Source of the DNA: an uncultured Bacilli bacterium
GTDB lineage: Bacteria; Bacillota_I; Bacilli_A; RF39; UBA660
Direction: 5' to 3'
NCBI GenBank assembly: GCA_934086355.1
Contig: CAKOID010000017.1
Span: forward strand, 1-17,071
Length of the DNA stretch: 17,071 nt
A program made the translations under genes and the position numbers. Below the pieces are notes generated by a model, which did no database searches, was not told where the DNA came from, and saw only the letters and a program-made list of their open reading frames with translations. Position 1 is the first letter of the stretch. Each line of letters starts with the position of its first letter. Below are positions 1-6,650 of the stretch, piece after piece.

Positions 1-23
1 AATGCCTGAATTTTAAATACCAA

Positions 24-101
24 TTACCCCCTGATTAGAATAAAAGACATTACAAATAACATAATTAATACAAGTAACCTTTCAAATGAAAGTATTCTCA
101 T
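24..101 (-). CDS. 25-aa hydrophobic peptide, type I toxin-like (copy 1)
   Basis: This short gene was found by translating the repeat on the minus strand. It starts with ATG at 101 and ends with TAA at 24-26, giving 25 residues. The peptide begins MRILSFERLL and ends FILIRG. Residues 9-23 are almost all Leu, Ile, Val, Met and Phe, enough for one membrane-spanning helix, with Arg at 2, 8 and 24. A ribosome-binding site (AAGGGA, 111-116) lies about 9 bases before the ATG, and a sigma-A-like promoter lies at 172-199. A short polar start, a Phe-Glu pair and then an unbroken hydrophobic helix is the layout of the small membrane peptides of type I toxin-antitoxin systems (TxpA, BsrG, 'putative holin-like toxin'). 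I see resemblance in style only, not a family match. The second copy encodes exactly the same peptide although the DNA differs by a silent AGG/AGA change, which suggests selection on the protein. Alternatives are a small membrane regulatory peptide or a leader peptide. Confidence 0.6.
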   Translation of the reverse strand: MRILSFERLLVLIMLFVMSFILIRG

Positions 102-171
102 AATATCACGTCCCTTCTATTTATAAAATATTAGGACAAGCATTAAACTAAATGTTCTGGTTATATATAAT

Positions 172-199
172 ACTATATCGTATTTAATTATTTTGTCGA
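172..199 (-). promoter_or_regulatory. Promoter of peptide copy 1
   Basis: On the minus strand a -35-like TCGACA (194-199) is followed after 16 bases by TATAGT (172-177). Transcription would start near 165, giving a leader of about 64 nt before the ATG at 101. The leader contains a small hairpin (CATT/AATG) and the ribosome-binding site. The same arrangement is present in copy 2. Confidence 0.5.
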
Positions 200-363
200 A
201 TTATGATGATATTTAAAAACAAGAACGTTTTTTAGATTTCTTATTATCGATATATAAAAAAACTGGATGACCGAAGTCAATTCCAATAATTACGTTTAAA
301 TGATATCAAAATTTAATATCTTATAATTTTATATTTTTTGTTTTAATAGTTATTAATTTATAT

Positions 364-392
364 TTGACACTATTAATATATAGTGATAAAAT
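364..392 (+). promoter_or_regulatory. Strong sigma-A promoter of the plus-strand sRNA
   Basis: The -35 is a perfect TTGACA (364-369), the spacer is 17 bases, and the -10 is TAAAAT (387-392). Transcription should begin near 399. The spacer contains a perfect 6-base inverted repeat, CACTAT (368-373) and ATAGTG (380-385), separated by 6 bases. It sits exactly between the promoter elements, where a repressor would be expected to bind. Confidence 0.75.
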
Positions 393-398
393 TCTAAT

Positions 399-472
399 TA
401 AGTAGAACATTCAGTTTTGAATGCCTACCCATTGAATGGTGGCACTCGTAATAATACGAGTCCTTTTTGTTT
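399..472 (+). ncRNA. Candidate small RNA, possible antitoxin
   Basis: A promoter with near-consensus elements ends at 392 and an intrinsic terminator lies at 441-472, so a transcript of about 70-75 nt is expected. It carries no plausible open reading frame: the ATG at 420 meets a stop after three codons. It folds into a 5' hairpin (CATTCA 408-413, loop 414-417, TGAATG 418-423), a middle hairpin around 429-440 and the terminator hairpin. It points toward the right-hand peptide gene, which is transcribed in the opposite direction. Its 3' end (460-474) can form 15 contiguous pairs, four of them G-U, with the leader of the peptide mRNA across the ribosome-binding site (110-124 and 611-625). A role as RNA antitoxin is inference; transcription itself is well supported by the signals. 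Confidence 0.6.
441..472 (+). terminator. Intrinsic terminator of the sRNA
   Basis: The stem is ACTCGTA (444-450) / TACGAGT (455-461) with loop ATAA, extended by GG (441-442) with CC (462-463) across one bulged C. It is followed by TTTTTG and more T. On the minus strand the hairpin is not followed by a T run, so it should act in the plus direction only. Confidence 0.8.
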
Positions 473-524
473 GTTTAAAACAAGTGACTTATATTTTTAC
501 TAATGCCTGAATTTTAAATACCAA

Positions 525-602
525 TTACCCCCTGATTAGAATAAAAGACATTACAAATAACATAATTAATACAAGTAATCTTTCAAATGAAAGTATTCTC
601 AT
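525..602 (-). CDS. 25-aa hydrophobic peptide, type I toxin-like (copy 2)
   Basis: The peptide is identical to that of copy 1 (24-101), from ATG at 602 to TAA at 525-527, with a silent codon difference at Arg8 (AGA here, AGG in copy 1). The ribosome-binding site is AAGGGA at 612-617. Here the leader reads ...GTGATGTTATGA..., which adds a two-codon ATG-TTA-TGA overlapping the true start; copy 1 lacks it because of the change at 104/605. No terminator is visible straight after the stop. If transcription continues past about 472 it becomes antisense to the sRNA made from 399-472, the convergent layout seen in TxpA/RatA and BsrG/SR4 pairs. The toxin role is inferred from composition, size and layout. 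Confidence 0.6.
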   Translation of the reverse strand: MRILSFERLLVLIMLFVMSFILIRG

Positions 603-672
603 AACATCACGTCCCTTCTATTTATAAAATATTAGGGCAAGCATTAAACTAAATGTTCTGGTTATATATAAT

Positions 673-700
673 ACTATATCGTATTTAATTATTTTGTCGA
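673..700 (-). promoter_or_regulatory. Promoter of peptide copy 2
   Basis: The sequence is identical to the copy 1 promoter: TCGACA (695-700), a 16-base spacer, and TATAGT (673-678). The predicted start is near 666. The rmuC terminator lies directly upstream and would insulate this promoter from readthrough. Confidence 0.5.
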
Positions 701-715
701 ATTATGGTGATATTG

Positions 716-744
716 AAAAAATAGATACTTATTTATATCTATTT
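716..744 (-). terminator. Terminator of the VTT-rmuC unit
   Basis: On the minus strand a 9-bp stem (plus arms AAATAGATA 719-727 and TATCTATTT 736-744, loop 728-735) is followed by a run of six T (716-721, minus strand). The distal arm overlaps the rmuC stop codon. The stem is all AT with one GC pair. Confidence 0.7.
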
Positions 745-1806
745 TGAATCTTCAATTAATGCTTTATCAACGTTAACACTATTGATTGCATCAAATCTTT
801 TAGTGATTTTTTCTGTTGTAGTATGTATATCTTTTACATCTTTACTTACTGTATCAATACTACGAGATAATTTGTCCCATCTATCTTTATATCTATCAAA
901 TTCTATTCCTAGTTTATTAAGTTCTGTATGAATAACTTTAGCATATTTATCTCTTTCCATATTTTTTAATATCATACTTATTATAGTTAATGTACTCATT
1001 AAAGTTGTTGGACTTGTAATCCATACTTTAGATTGATAACTATATTTTACTAAATCTGGATGGTATGCATTTATTTCTGCAAATATAGCTTCTGCTGGTA
1101 AAAACATTATTGCTTCTCCACTAGTAACTCCTGGAACTATATATTTTGTTCTTATTGCATCTATATGTTTTTTTACATCTGTTTTAAATAATTTTGTTGC
1201 ATTCTCTCTTTCAATGTTAGAAAGTGATTTATCAGTCATTCTTCTATAATTTTCTAAAGGGAATTTACTATCTATACATATCGTACCTAATGGTTCTGGA
1301 GCAAAAAGAATTGCATCAGAAATATATCCGTTACCTAGACTATATTGAGTTTGATATATTTTATCATTTTTACCAAATACACTATCTAATATGTAATTTA
1401 AGTTTGTTTCACCAAATATACCTCTAGTTTTTTTATCTGTTAAAACACTTTGCAAACTTACTATTTCTCCACTTAAACTATCTATTTTCTTTTGTGCTTC
1501 ATCTATTTTACTTAATCTTTCTAAAATATTCGTAAATGTTTTATTTGTTTTTTCAAAGTTAACATCTAATCTTTCATTTACTTTATCATTAATGTTATTT
1601 AATCTATTAATAATAGTTTCATTTAATTTATTAAAATCTTCATTAATAGTTCTAGAAAAATTAAATTTAAATTCTCCTAATTCTTTTGTTAAATCAGTTT
1701 CTAGTCTTCCTAATCTTTCTACTGTATCATTATTACTTTTTTTAAATAATAAAATTATATTTAATATTATATTAATACTAACTATTCCAATTACTACATA
1801 TATCAT
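739..1806 (-). CDS. rmuC: RmuC family protein
   Basis: RmuC is a predicted nuclease-like protein linked to limiting recombination at inverted repeats; its biochemical activity is not firmly known. The 355-residue product has an N-terminal membrane segment (residues 2-22, very rich in Ile/Val/Leu). A coiled-coil stretch follows to about residue 125, full of Asn, Glu and Lys with repeated 'RL..I' patterns. The RmuC core then shows the landmarks LTDKKTRG, GE..L, DSKFPLENYRR and AIMFLPAEAIFAE, and the family's typical ILKNMERDKYAK segment. It is a little shorter than the E. coli protein (about 475 residues), mainly in the coiled coil, as is usual in Gram-positives. The start ATG overlaps the stop of the upstream VTT gene by four bases (ATGA), so the two are cotranscribed and translationally coupled. 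It ends at TAG, inside the terminator. Confidence 0.92.
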   Translation of the reverse strand: MIYVVIGIVSINIILNIILLFKKSNNDTVERLGRLETDLTKELGEFKFNFSRTINEDFNKLNETIINRLNNINDKVNERLDVNFEKTNKTFTNILERLSKIDEAQKKIDSLSGEIVSLQSVLTDKKTRGIFGETNLNYILDSVFGKNDKIYQTQYSLGNGYISDAILFAPEPLGTICIDSKFPLENYRRMTDKSLSNIERENATKLFKTDVKKHIDAIRTKYIVPGVTSGEAIMFLPAEAIFAEINAYHPDLVKYSYQSKVWITSPTTLMSTLTIISMILKNMERDKYAKVIHTELNKLGIEFDRYKDRWDKLSRSIDTVSKDVKDIHTTTEKITKRFDAINSVNVDKALIEDSK

Positions 1807-2381
1807 TCTATACCTTCTCTCTTACTAACTAATTTACTTATAATATAACATATTATTAACATAATTGTTATATATAATAGATTCATTGGATTTTTAAAAC
1901 TATTTATTAAACTTGTACCAATAAATCCCCAAAATATTATTAAAAATATTTTTCCTATCAAAAGTGCATATAAATATTTTTTAAAGTTCATGTTTGATAA
2001 TCCAGCAGCAATATTAACTAAGAATGCTGGCGTAAATGGTATTGCAATTATTAAACATAAACTATTAAAATTTATTTTATTTATTCTTTTAACTAATTTA
2101 TTTAGTTTTTGTTTATCATCTTTTTTTATGTAGTTATCTAATTTATATCTAAATTTACTATTAAATATTTTATAAGACATTATGCATCCTAGTACGGTAA
2201 ATATATAACTTATTATAAAGCCTATTAAAATGCCAAATTTATAAAATAATAGTGTTATAAATACACTAAGAGGAAGTGCTGGTACGATAGATTCTATTAG
2301 TATTAAAAAGCATGAAAGAACGTATCCCCACATACCAATATTTAATAAAAAATTTGTTAACCATATATCTAAATTTTTCAT
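1803..2381 (-). CDS. VTT/DedA-like (TVP38/TMEM64) membrane protein
   Basis: This is a polytopic inner-membrane protein of the VTT (DedA/TVP38) superfamily, whose members are linked to lipid flipping and membrane homeostasis; the substrate here is unknown. The 192 residues contain about five hydrophobic segments. The family's short motif is present near the N-terminus (ESIVPALPLSVF, about residues 30-41). The second half holds the paired motif AIPFTPAFLVNIAAGLSNM, followed by a GKIFLIIFWGFIG helix. A basic, charged loop lies between the halves. I start it at ATG 2381 because GGTGAT (2386-2391) stands four bases upstream as a perfect anti-16S match. An in-frame GTG four codons earlier (2393) overlaps that site and is unlikely to be used. 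It is coupled to rmuC by ATGA. The pairing with rmuC gives no obvious shared role. Confidence 0.85.
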   Translation of the reverse strand: MKNLDIWLTNFLLNIGMWGYVLSCFLILIESIVPALPLSVFITLLFYKFGILIGFIISYIFTVLGCIMSYKIFNSKFRYKLDNYIKKDDKQKLNKLVKRINKINFNSLCLIIAIPFTPAFLVNIAAGLSNMNFKKYLYALLIGKIFLIIFWGFIGTSLINSFKNPMNLLYITIMLIICYIISKLVSKREGIE

Positions 2382-2397
2382 GATTATCACCACTATA

Positions 2398-2427
2398 ATT
2401 ATAAAATATTTGTTTCAGAAATGTAAA
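2398..2427 (-). promoter_or_regulatory. Promoter of the VTT-rmuC unit
   Basis: On the minus strand TTTACA (2422-2427), an 18-base spacer and TATAAT (2398-2403). The start would fall near 2391, right at the ribosome-binding site, giving a leader of only about ten bases. That is short, so a start a few bases upstream is possible. Confidence 0.5.
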
Positions 2428-2440
2428 GAATATAATCTAT

Positions 2441-2468
2441 AAAATAAAAAAGATAATTTTTTATCTTT
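2441..2468 (-). terminator. Terminator of the 2467-4038 surface gene
   Basis: On the minus strand AAAGATAA (2461-2468) pairs with TTATCTTT (2449-2456) around loop AAAA, followed by TTTATTTT. The stop codon (2467-2469) overlaps the first arm. Confidence 0.75.
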
Positions 2469-4038
2469 ATTTTACCAAATAAGGATCTGACTCAGTTCCA
2501 TTACCACTTACCAAAGTACTAGGCTTTAAATTAATGACCGGTCTAACCCCAAAACCAGAACTTAAATTGGCAGCGTGCATTTCAATAATTCCAGAACTAC
2601 TAATTGAATAGATTTCAGCGCCACTCACTGTATCAAATATGGCAGGAGACATGGTAGCCCAACCTTGGCTCCATTCAGTTTGTTTGTGTAAATAAAATAA
2701 ATTATTTTGAGCATTCATAGATGGTAAGATTGTTCCTGCAAACATTGCTTCATCAGCAGTTAACAATCCTATTGGATACGTTAAATCTCCGTTTGTTTGT
2801 TTTTCATTTGGTAAATTTTGTATCTCGACTGTATATCTTGAATAAATGCTGGCATTATTATTAATTTCGTTTTCATTATTTCCACATTTAAAGGTTGGTT
2901 TTTTATTATTTAAACGTTCTGTGCTACTATACGTAGAATTTTGATGTCCTGAATAGCCTGAACCAATATCATAACTTGCCAATGTTTTATCGGCGCAAAA
3001 AATTGAATCAGATAAATATTTACCATAGCCTTTATCTTCTATATTAGTTTTATACCACGAATCGATATTTTTTTTAATATTACTATCTTTTACGTTTTTA
3101 TGATGTGAATCATAATTTGTTGCAGAGCCACCTTCAGAATACATATAACCTATATTTCCATATATAGATGCTGATGATTGATAATTATATACTACCAAAT
3201 CAGTGTATATTTCATCTTTTATAATTCTTATACTTCCATCTCCATTTATTCTAACAATTCTCCATAAAAAACCTGCAAAATTAACATAATTATTTGTACT
3301 AGCTCCTCTATAAAAATATGTTATACCATAATCATCTGAATCTTGGAATAATCCTTTTTCTTCTGTTTCATTGTTAAATGTAGCCACTTCAGGTAAAGTA
3401 ATGGCTCCGGTGTTGCCTACAGGCAATGCAACTTTTGTATTTTCAGAAAATAAATTTTTAACTTCATTTATACTTAATGTTTTATCCTCTGGTATTGTCC
3501 CCGTGTATAAATCTGACGTAATGTAATTATTTATAATATTATATGATAATAATTCAGTATTGTAGGCATATGGGTTAGCATATGATTTTACTGTGTATGT
3601 ATCTGTTATATTACTTGTTAAATCATTATTTAAAGTAGTATATTTTTTATTTAAATTAAAAGTTATTGTATTTTCTTCAGTTGATGTGTTTTTCAAATAT
3701 AAATATATATCTTTTGTAGTTGAAGCTTCTACTAAACCTAATGCTGTATTAGTACTGTCATCTACTACTTTTATTTCATAATTAGTTCCTGTTGATGATA
3801 AAGAATAGTTTATTGGTACTTCACTTGTATTATTTATAGTTTGTTTTATTAAACATTCTTCATTGCTAGAAAGCGTAATTGTAGGCATACTTATAGAAGA
3901 TTCTAATATTGGTACCTTTGATGTTACTGCTTCCTGTTCTTCTGTTGCGACAAATAAACTATAACTTTTATTTAAAGCATAACATCCTATTATCATTACA
4001 AATGCTGCTAAAAAATAAATCTTTTTTGTTCTATTCAT
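2467..4038 (-). CDS. Secreted/anchored surface protein with a C-terminal 'GVRPVINL' domain
   Basis: The 523-residue exported protein has unknown function. The N-terminus has basic residues and then a hydrophobic helix (about 7-23), followed by SYSLF, resembling signal segments of TasA/camelysin-type proteins handled by SipW-like signal peptidases. No later membrane helix or LPxTG motif is visible. Residues 45-155 look like a beta-sandwich rich in Thr, Ser and Asn. From about 237 to the end is a domain recurring in uncultured gut Bacilli: YRGASTNNYVNFAGFLWRIVRING (243-266), LTADEAMFAG (426-435), a Trp-rich WSQGWATMSP stretch (456-465), and the closing GVRPVINLKP...GNGTESDPYLVK (497-523). Cys348 and Cys385 could form a disulfide. 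It is monocistronic, with its own promoter and terminator. The 3' third of the gene (about 2470-2700) looks visibly richer in G and C than the flanks. The family is recognised by style; I know of no assigned function. Confidence 0.75.
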   Translation of the reverse strand: MNRTKKIYFLAAFVMIIGCYALNKSYSLFVATEEQEAVTSKVPILESSISMPTITLSSNEECLIKQTINNTSEVPINYSLSSTGTNYEIKVVDDSTNTALGLVEASTTKDIYLYLKNTSTEENTITFNLNKKYTTLNNDLTSNITDTYTVKSYANPYAYNTELLSYNIINNYITSDLYTGTIPEDKTLSINEVKNLFSENTKVALPVGNTGAITLPEVATFNNETEEKGLFQDSDDYGITYFYRGASTNNYVNFAGFLWRIVRINGDGSIRIIKDEIYTDLVVYNYQSSASIYGNIGYMYSEGGSATNYDSHHKNVKDSNIKKNIDSWYKTNIEDKGYGKYLSDSIFCADKTLASYDIGSGYSGHQNSTYSSTERLNNKKPTFKCGNNENEINNNASIYSRYTVEIQNLPNEKQTNGDLTYPIGLLTADEAMFAGTILPSMNAQNNLFYLHKQTEWSQGWATMSPAIFDTVSGAEIYSISSSGIIEMHAANLSSGFGVRPVINLKPSTLVSGNGTESDPYLVK

Positions 4039-4061
4039 AAGTAATCCTACTTTCTATTAAT

Positions 4062-4090
4062 AGTATAAAATAATAGAGATTTTTTTTCAA
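4062..4090 (-). promoter_or_regulatory. Promoter of the 2467-4038 surface gene
   Basis: On the minus strand TTGAAA (4085-4090), a 17-base spacer and TATACT (4062-4067). The start is near 4055, with a leader of about 17 bases carrying a weak AGGA ribosome-binding site (plus-strand TCCT, 4045-4048). The -35 lies directly against the T-tail of the greA terminator. Confidence 0.65.
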
Positions 4091-4091
4091 G

Positions 4092-4119
4092 AAAAAAAAG
4101 ATAATTTTCATATCTTTTT
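4092..4119 (-). terminator. Terminator of greA and the long operon
   Basis: On the minus strand AAAAAGATA (4111-4119) pairs with TATCTTTTT (4095-4103) around a 7-base loop, followed by further T to 4092. It overlaps the greA stop codon (4118-4120). Confidence 0.8.
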
Positions 4120-4588
4120 AAGCAATTTTTACAATCTTTATATCGTATGCTCCATTAGGACTTTCAACGCTAATAGTATCTCCTACTTTTTTATCCATTA
4201 TTGCTTTTCCTATAGGAGATTCATTAGATATTTTATTTTCAAATGGATCTGCTTCCATAGAACCAACTATTGAATAAACTTCTTCTTCGTCATCGTCTAC
4301 ATATTTAACAGTTACTGTAGTTCCTACTGATACTACATCTCCACTTTTCTTTTCTATTATTTTTGCGTGTTCTAACATAAATTCTAATTCTTGAATTCTA
4401 GCTTCTATTTTAGCTTGTTCATCTCTTGCTGCATCGTAATCTGCATTTTCAGATAAATCACCTTGAGCACGAGCTTCTTTTATAGCTTCGATGATTCTTG
4501 GTCTTTCTTCACTTTTTAATGTATTTAATTCAGTTTCTAAATCTAAATAACCTTCACTTGTTAGTAAAAATTCTTTTTTTTGTTTCAT
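4118..4588 (-). CDS. greA: Transcription elongation factor GreA
   Basis: GreA enters the secondary channel of RNA polymerase and stimulates cleavage of backtracked transcripts. Its 156 residues match the usual length (about 157). The N-terminal coiled coil contains the catalytic tip EARAQGDLSENADYDAA; Asp44 and Glu47 are the acidic pair that hold the catalytic metal. The C-terminal FKBP-like half ends with the SNESPIGKAIMDKKVGD motif (about residues 121-137). An excellent ribosome-binding site (AAAGGTGAT) stands four bases before the ATG. It lies 62 bases after trhP2. I see no good promoter or terminator in the gap, so it is probably the last gene of the ireB operon, the position it holds in Bacillus after udk, which is missing here. 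Confidence 0.97.
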   Translation of the reverse strand: MKQKKEFLLTSEGYLDLETELNTLKSEERPRIIEAIKEARAQGDLSENADYDAARDEQAKIEARIQELEFMLEHAKIIEKKSGDVVSVGTTVTVKYVDDDEEEVYSIVGSMEADPFENKISNESPIGKAIMDKKVGDTISVESPNGAYDIKIVKIA

Positions 4589-4650
4589 TTATATCACCTT
4601 TCAAAATTCAATTTTAATGTTAATTTTTCCAATCAACTTTCATAAGAATA
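4589..4650. other. trhP2-greA gap
   Basis: A 62-base AT-rich gap holding only the greA ribosome-binding site. No hairpin with a T-tail and no well-spaced promoter was seen, so greA is likely read from the upstream operon. Confidence 0.5.
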
Positions 4651-5856
4651 CTACATTTCATCTGAAATGTCAAATACTTTTAATCGCATCATATCATATT
4701 TGTTTAATTTGTTAGATACTTTTAATTTTATTATCATTTGTGGATGTTTTGCAACTTCTATTAATTCATTATTTTCGTCTAATATTTCTTCTACTTTATA
4801 ATCAAATGTTTTTGTATCAGGACCAAAAAATTGTACTATTGTGCCAACCTTAAAATTATTTCTTTGCTCTATTGTTGCTACTCCATCTTTATAATCAATT
4901 ACTAATCCTAGAAAATCTTGATTAGATAATTCTTGTCTTCCTAAATAATATTGCTCATCAACTCCTGGTAGTTTATCAAAGAATTGTGGTGTTGATTCTC
5001 TATTAGCACATCTATTTAAAATGTTAAGACAATAACTAGTATATGCATTAGTCAGTGTATTATTTACAATTTTATCAATTAGTCTTCTGTATATTAATAT
5101 AACTGTTGCTATATAGTATACACTACGCATTCTACCTTCTATTTTGAATGAATTAATTCCTACATCTATCATTTCTTTTATAAATGGAACCATATTTAAA
5201 TCTTTAGGGGTCATACTAAATGGTGTATCAGTTATTTTTTCTCCTGATTTATTTAAGTAATCAAACTCCCATCTACATATTTGTGCACATCCACCTCGGT
5301 TAGAATCTCTATTTGTGCAATAATTTGACAGTACACATCTTCCACTTATGCTAGTACACATTGCTCCATGTATAAATGCTTCTAAATCTAGGTTAGTAGT
5401 TTCTTTTATCTCTTTTATATCATTTTTACTACATTCACGTGCTAATACTAATCTTTTTGCACCTAAATTTTTATAAAATAATGCACTTTCTTTATTGCTT
5501 ATACTTGCTTGTGTACTTATATGTAATTCTAATTTTAAATTTAATTCTTGATGAAGTTTCATAACTACTATATCGCTTACTATTATACCATCTACATTTA
5601 TGCTATCTAAGTATAATAAATAATCTTTTAGGCCATTTAATTCTTCATTATGAAATACAATATTTACTGTAACGTATACCTTTTTATTTAGGTTATGAGC
5701 ATAATTAACTGCTTCTTTTATTTCTTCATTATTGAAGTTTTTTGCATTTGCTCTTAGGCTATAATTAACTCCACCAATGTATACTGCGTCTGCACCATAC
5801 ATAAATGCAAATTTTAGTCTATCTAAATCCCCTGCTGGGCTTAATAATTCTATCAT
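4651..5856 (-). CDS. trhP2: tRNA 5-hydroxyuridine synthesis protein, peptidase U32 family (YrrO/TrhP2-like)
   Basis: U32-family proteins of this type are needed to hydroxylate wobble U34 of certain tRNAs, giving 5-hydroxyuridine from prephenate-dependent chemistry; they are not proteases in this role. The 401-residue protein opens with the family start IELLSPAGDLDRLKFAFMYGADAVYIGG. The core has EAFIHGAMCTSISGRC (about 159-174) and GGCAQICRWEF (188-198); Cys167, Cys174, Cys190 and Cys194 are the four likely Fe-S ligands. The beta-barrel domain follows from about residue 300 (the LPGVDEQYYLGRQELSNQDF linker onward). A GGTGAT ribosome-binding site lies inside the end of trhP1, and the ATG overlaps its TGA by four bases. 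It matches B. subtilis yrrO in sequence style and position. The adjacent methyltransferase would use its product. Confidence 0.92.
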   Translation of the reverse strand: MIELLSPAGDLDRLKFAFMYGADAVYIGGVNYSLRANAKNFNNEEIKEAVNYAHNLNKKVYVTVNIVFHNEELNGLKDYLLYLDSINVDGIIVSDIVVMKLHQELNLKLELHISTQASISNKESALFYKNLGAKRLVLARECSKNDIKEIKETTNLDLEAFIHGAMCTSISGRCVLSNYCTNRDSNRGGCAQICRWEFDYLNKSGEKITDTPFSMTPKDLNMVPFIKEMIDVGINSFKIEGRMRSVYYIATVILIYRRLIDKIVNNTLTNAYTSYCLNILNRCANRESTPQFFDKLPGVDEQYYLGRQELSNQDFLGLVIDYKDGVATIEQRNNFKVGTIVQFFGPDTKTFDYKVEEILDENNELIEVAKHPQMIIKLKVSNKLNKYDMMRLKVFDISDEM

Positions 5857-6650
5857 TTTTTATCACCTAGTTTATATATTGTTTTTTTATTCATAAACCC
5901 ATCATTATATGCTATATCACTTTCATTATTAATTACTTTAATTAAATTATCATAATCTAATCCATTAGGGTATATTAAATAAAACAATATGTTATTATCA
6001 TTTAATTCTTTTAAATAATTTATTATATTAAAATAAGTATTGTTAAATATAAAAGTACCATTATTATCTTCTTTAGCAAAAAATTTATTTTTACTAATTG
6101 TTTCATCTAATATTACTTCTTTATTTTCTTCTATATTAAAATATTTATTAAAGTTAGTTAATAGTGTACGTCTTGAATACATTACTGGATTTTTTCCAAA
6201 TACATTTAATACAACTGGTTTATTAACTTTATTTATTATCTCATTAATTTCATTATATGTTAATTCGTTAGATATTACTGCACTGTATGTTAAATCTAAA
6301 TAATAATTAATAGATTTGTAATTTGTTGCAAAATGAGATTGATTCCATATTAATTTTATGTTATGGTCTTTTAATATGTTATATAACCCTATATCTTCAA
6401 ATATTATTCCATCAAATTTTTCTAATTTAGTTGTTAATTCTTTTAATTTATCTATATCAGTATTATTTAATACTTTATTCATTAATAAATATTTTTTGCA
6501 TTTTAAATTTTCTAATTCTTCCAACTCAAAAGATTTGTAACCTATACTATAATTATTTACTGCAAAAAGAAAATTGTTTATACCAATTTTCTCATATTTT
6601 TCTATATCACTTAATTTTTCTATATTAATTAGTATCTTTTCTTTTTTCAT
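5853..6650 (-). CDS. trhP1: Companion U32-family protein (YrrN/TrhP1-like), no Cys cluster
   Basis: This is the smaller partner of the U32 pair, equivalent by position to B. subtilis yrrN, whose loss also affects tRNA wobble hydroxylation. The 265 residues follow a TIM-barrel-like pattern (FDGIIFEDIGLYNILK, KLIWNQSHFATN, AVISNELTYNEI). Where the Cys-containing signature would be, it has NVFGKNPVMYSRRTLLTNF (about 149-167). The four Fe-S cysteines of TrhP2 are absent and the only Cys is near residue 51. It probably acts as a structural or tRNA-binding partner. Its start lies 26 bases inside the end of trmR and its ribosome-binding site is poor (AAAAGAA just before the ATG), so coupling to trmR translation is likely. 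It is very Asn/Ile-rich, reflecting the AT-rich genome. Confidence 0.82.
   Translation of the reverse strand: MKKEKILINIEKLSDIEKYEKIGINNFLFAVNNYSIGYKSFELEELENLKCKKYLLMNKVLNNTDIDKLKELTTKLEKFDGIIFEDIGLYNILKDHNIKLIWNQSHFATNYKSINYYLDLTYSAVISNELTYNEINEIINKVNKPVVLNVFGKNPVMYSRRTLLTNFNKYFNIEENKEVILDETISKNKFFAKEDNNGTFIFNNTYFNIINYLKELNDNNILFYLIYPNGLDYDNLIKVINNESDIAYNDGFMNKKTIYKLGDKK

Larger units (their letters stand above)
1..213. repeat. Direct repeat, left copy (toxin-like cassette)
   Basis: This block matches 502-714 base for base except at 78, 104, 136 and 206, i.e. 4 differences in 213 (about 98% identity), with a constant offset of 501. It starts at the window edge, so the copy may extend further left. 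The right boundary is sharp: similarity stops after 213/714. The block contains a complete minus-strand cassette of promoter, leader with ribosome-binding site, and 25-codon peptide gene. Confidence 0.97.
214..501. other. Spacer between the repeats, holds an sRNA unit
   Basis: This 288-base AT-rich spacer is unique in the window. Its left part (214-360) shows only a weak AT hairpin (AAAAAC 215-220 / GTTTTT) and no convincing gene. Its right part (364-472) holds a plus-strand promoter, a short RNA and a terminator, listed separately. No open frame with a ribosome-binding site was found. Confidence 0.7.
502..714. repeat. Direct repeat, right copy (toxin-like cassette)
   Basis: This is the second copy of the 213-base block at 1-213. 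It ends at 714, directly against the T-tail of the rmuC terminator (from 716), so the cassette sits immediately downstream of rmuC. The four differences from copy 1 lie in the peptide gene (silent), the leader (two) and upstream of the -35. Confidence 0.97.

Noticed and set aside
213..305. A 30-codon open stretch on the minus strand with a protein-like reading (VIIGIDFGHPVFLYI) ending exactly at the repeat boundary.
   Set aside because: It has no start codon, no ribosome-binding site and a stop directly upstream. At most it is a fragment of a lost gene, and it is too short to support.
1..714. Insertion sequence, MITE or CRISPR as explanation for the direct repeats.
   Set aside because: There are no terminal inverted repeats, transposase, target duplication or regular short repeat-spacer pattern; each copy is instead a complete promoter-peptide cassette.
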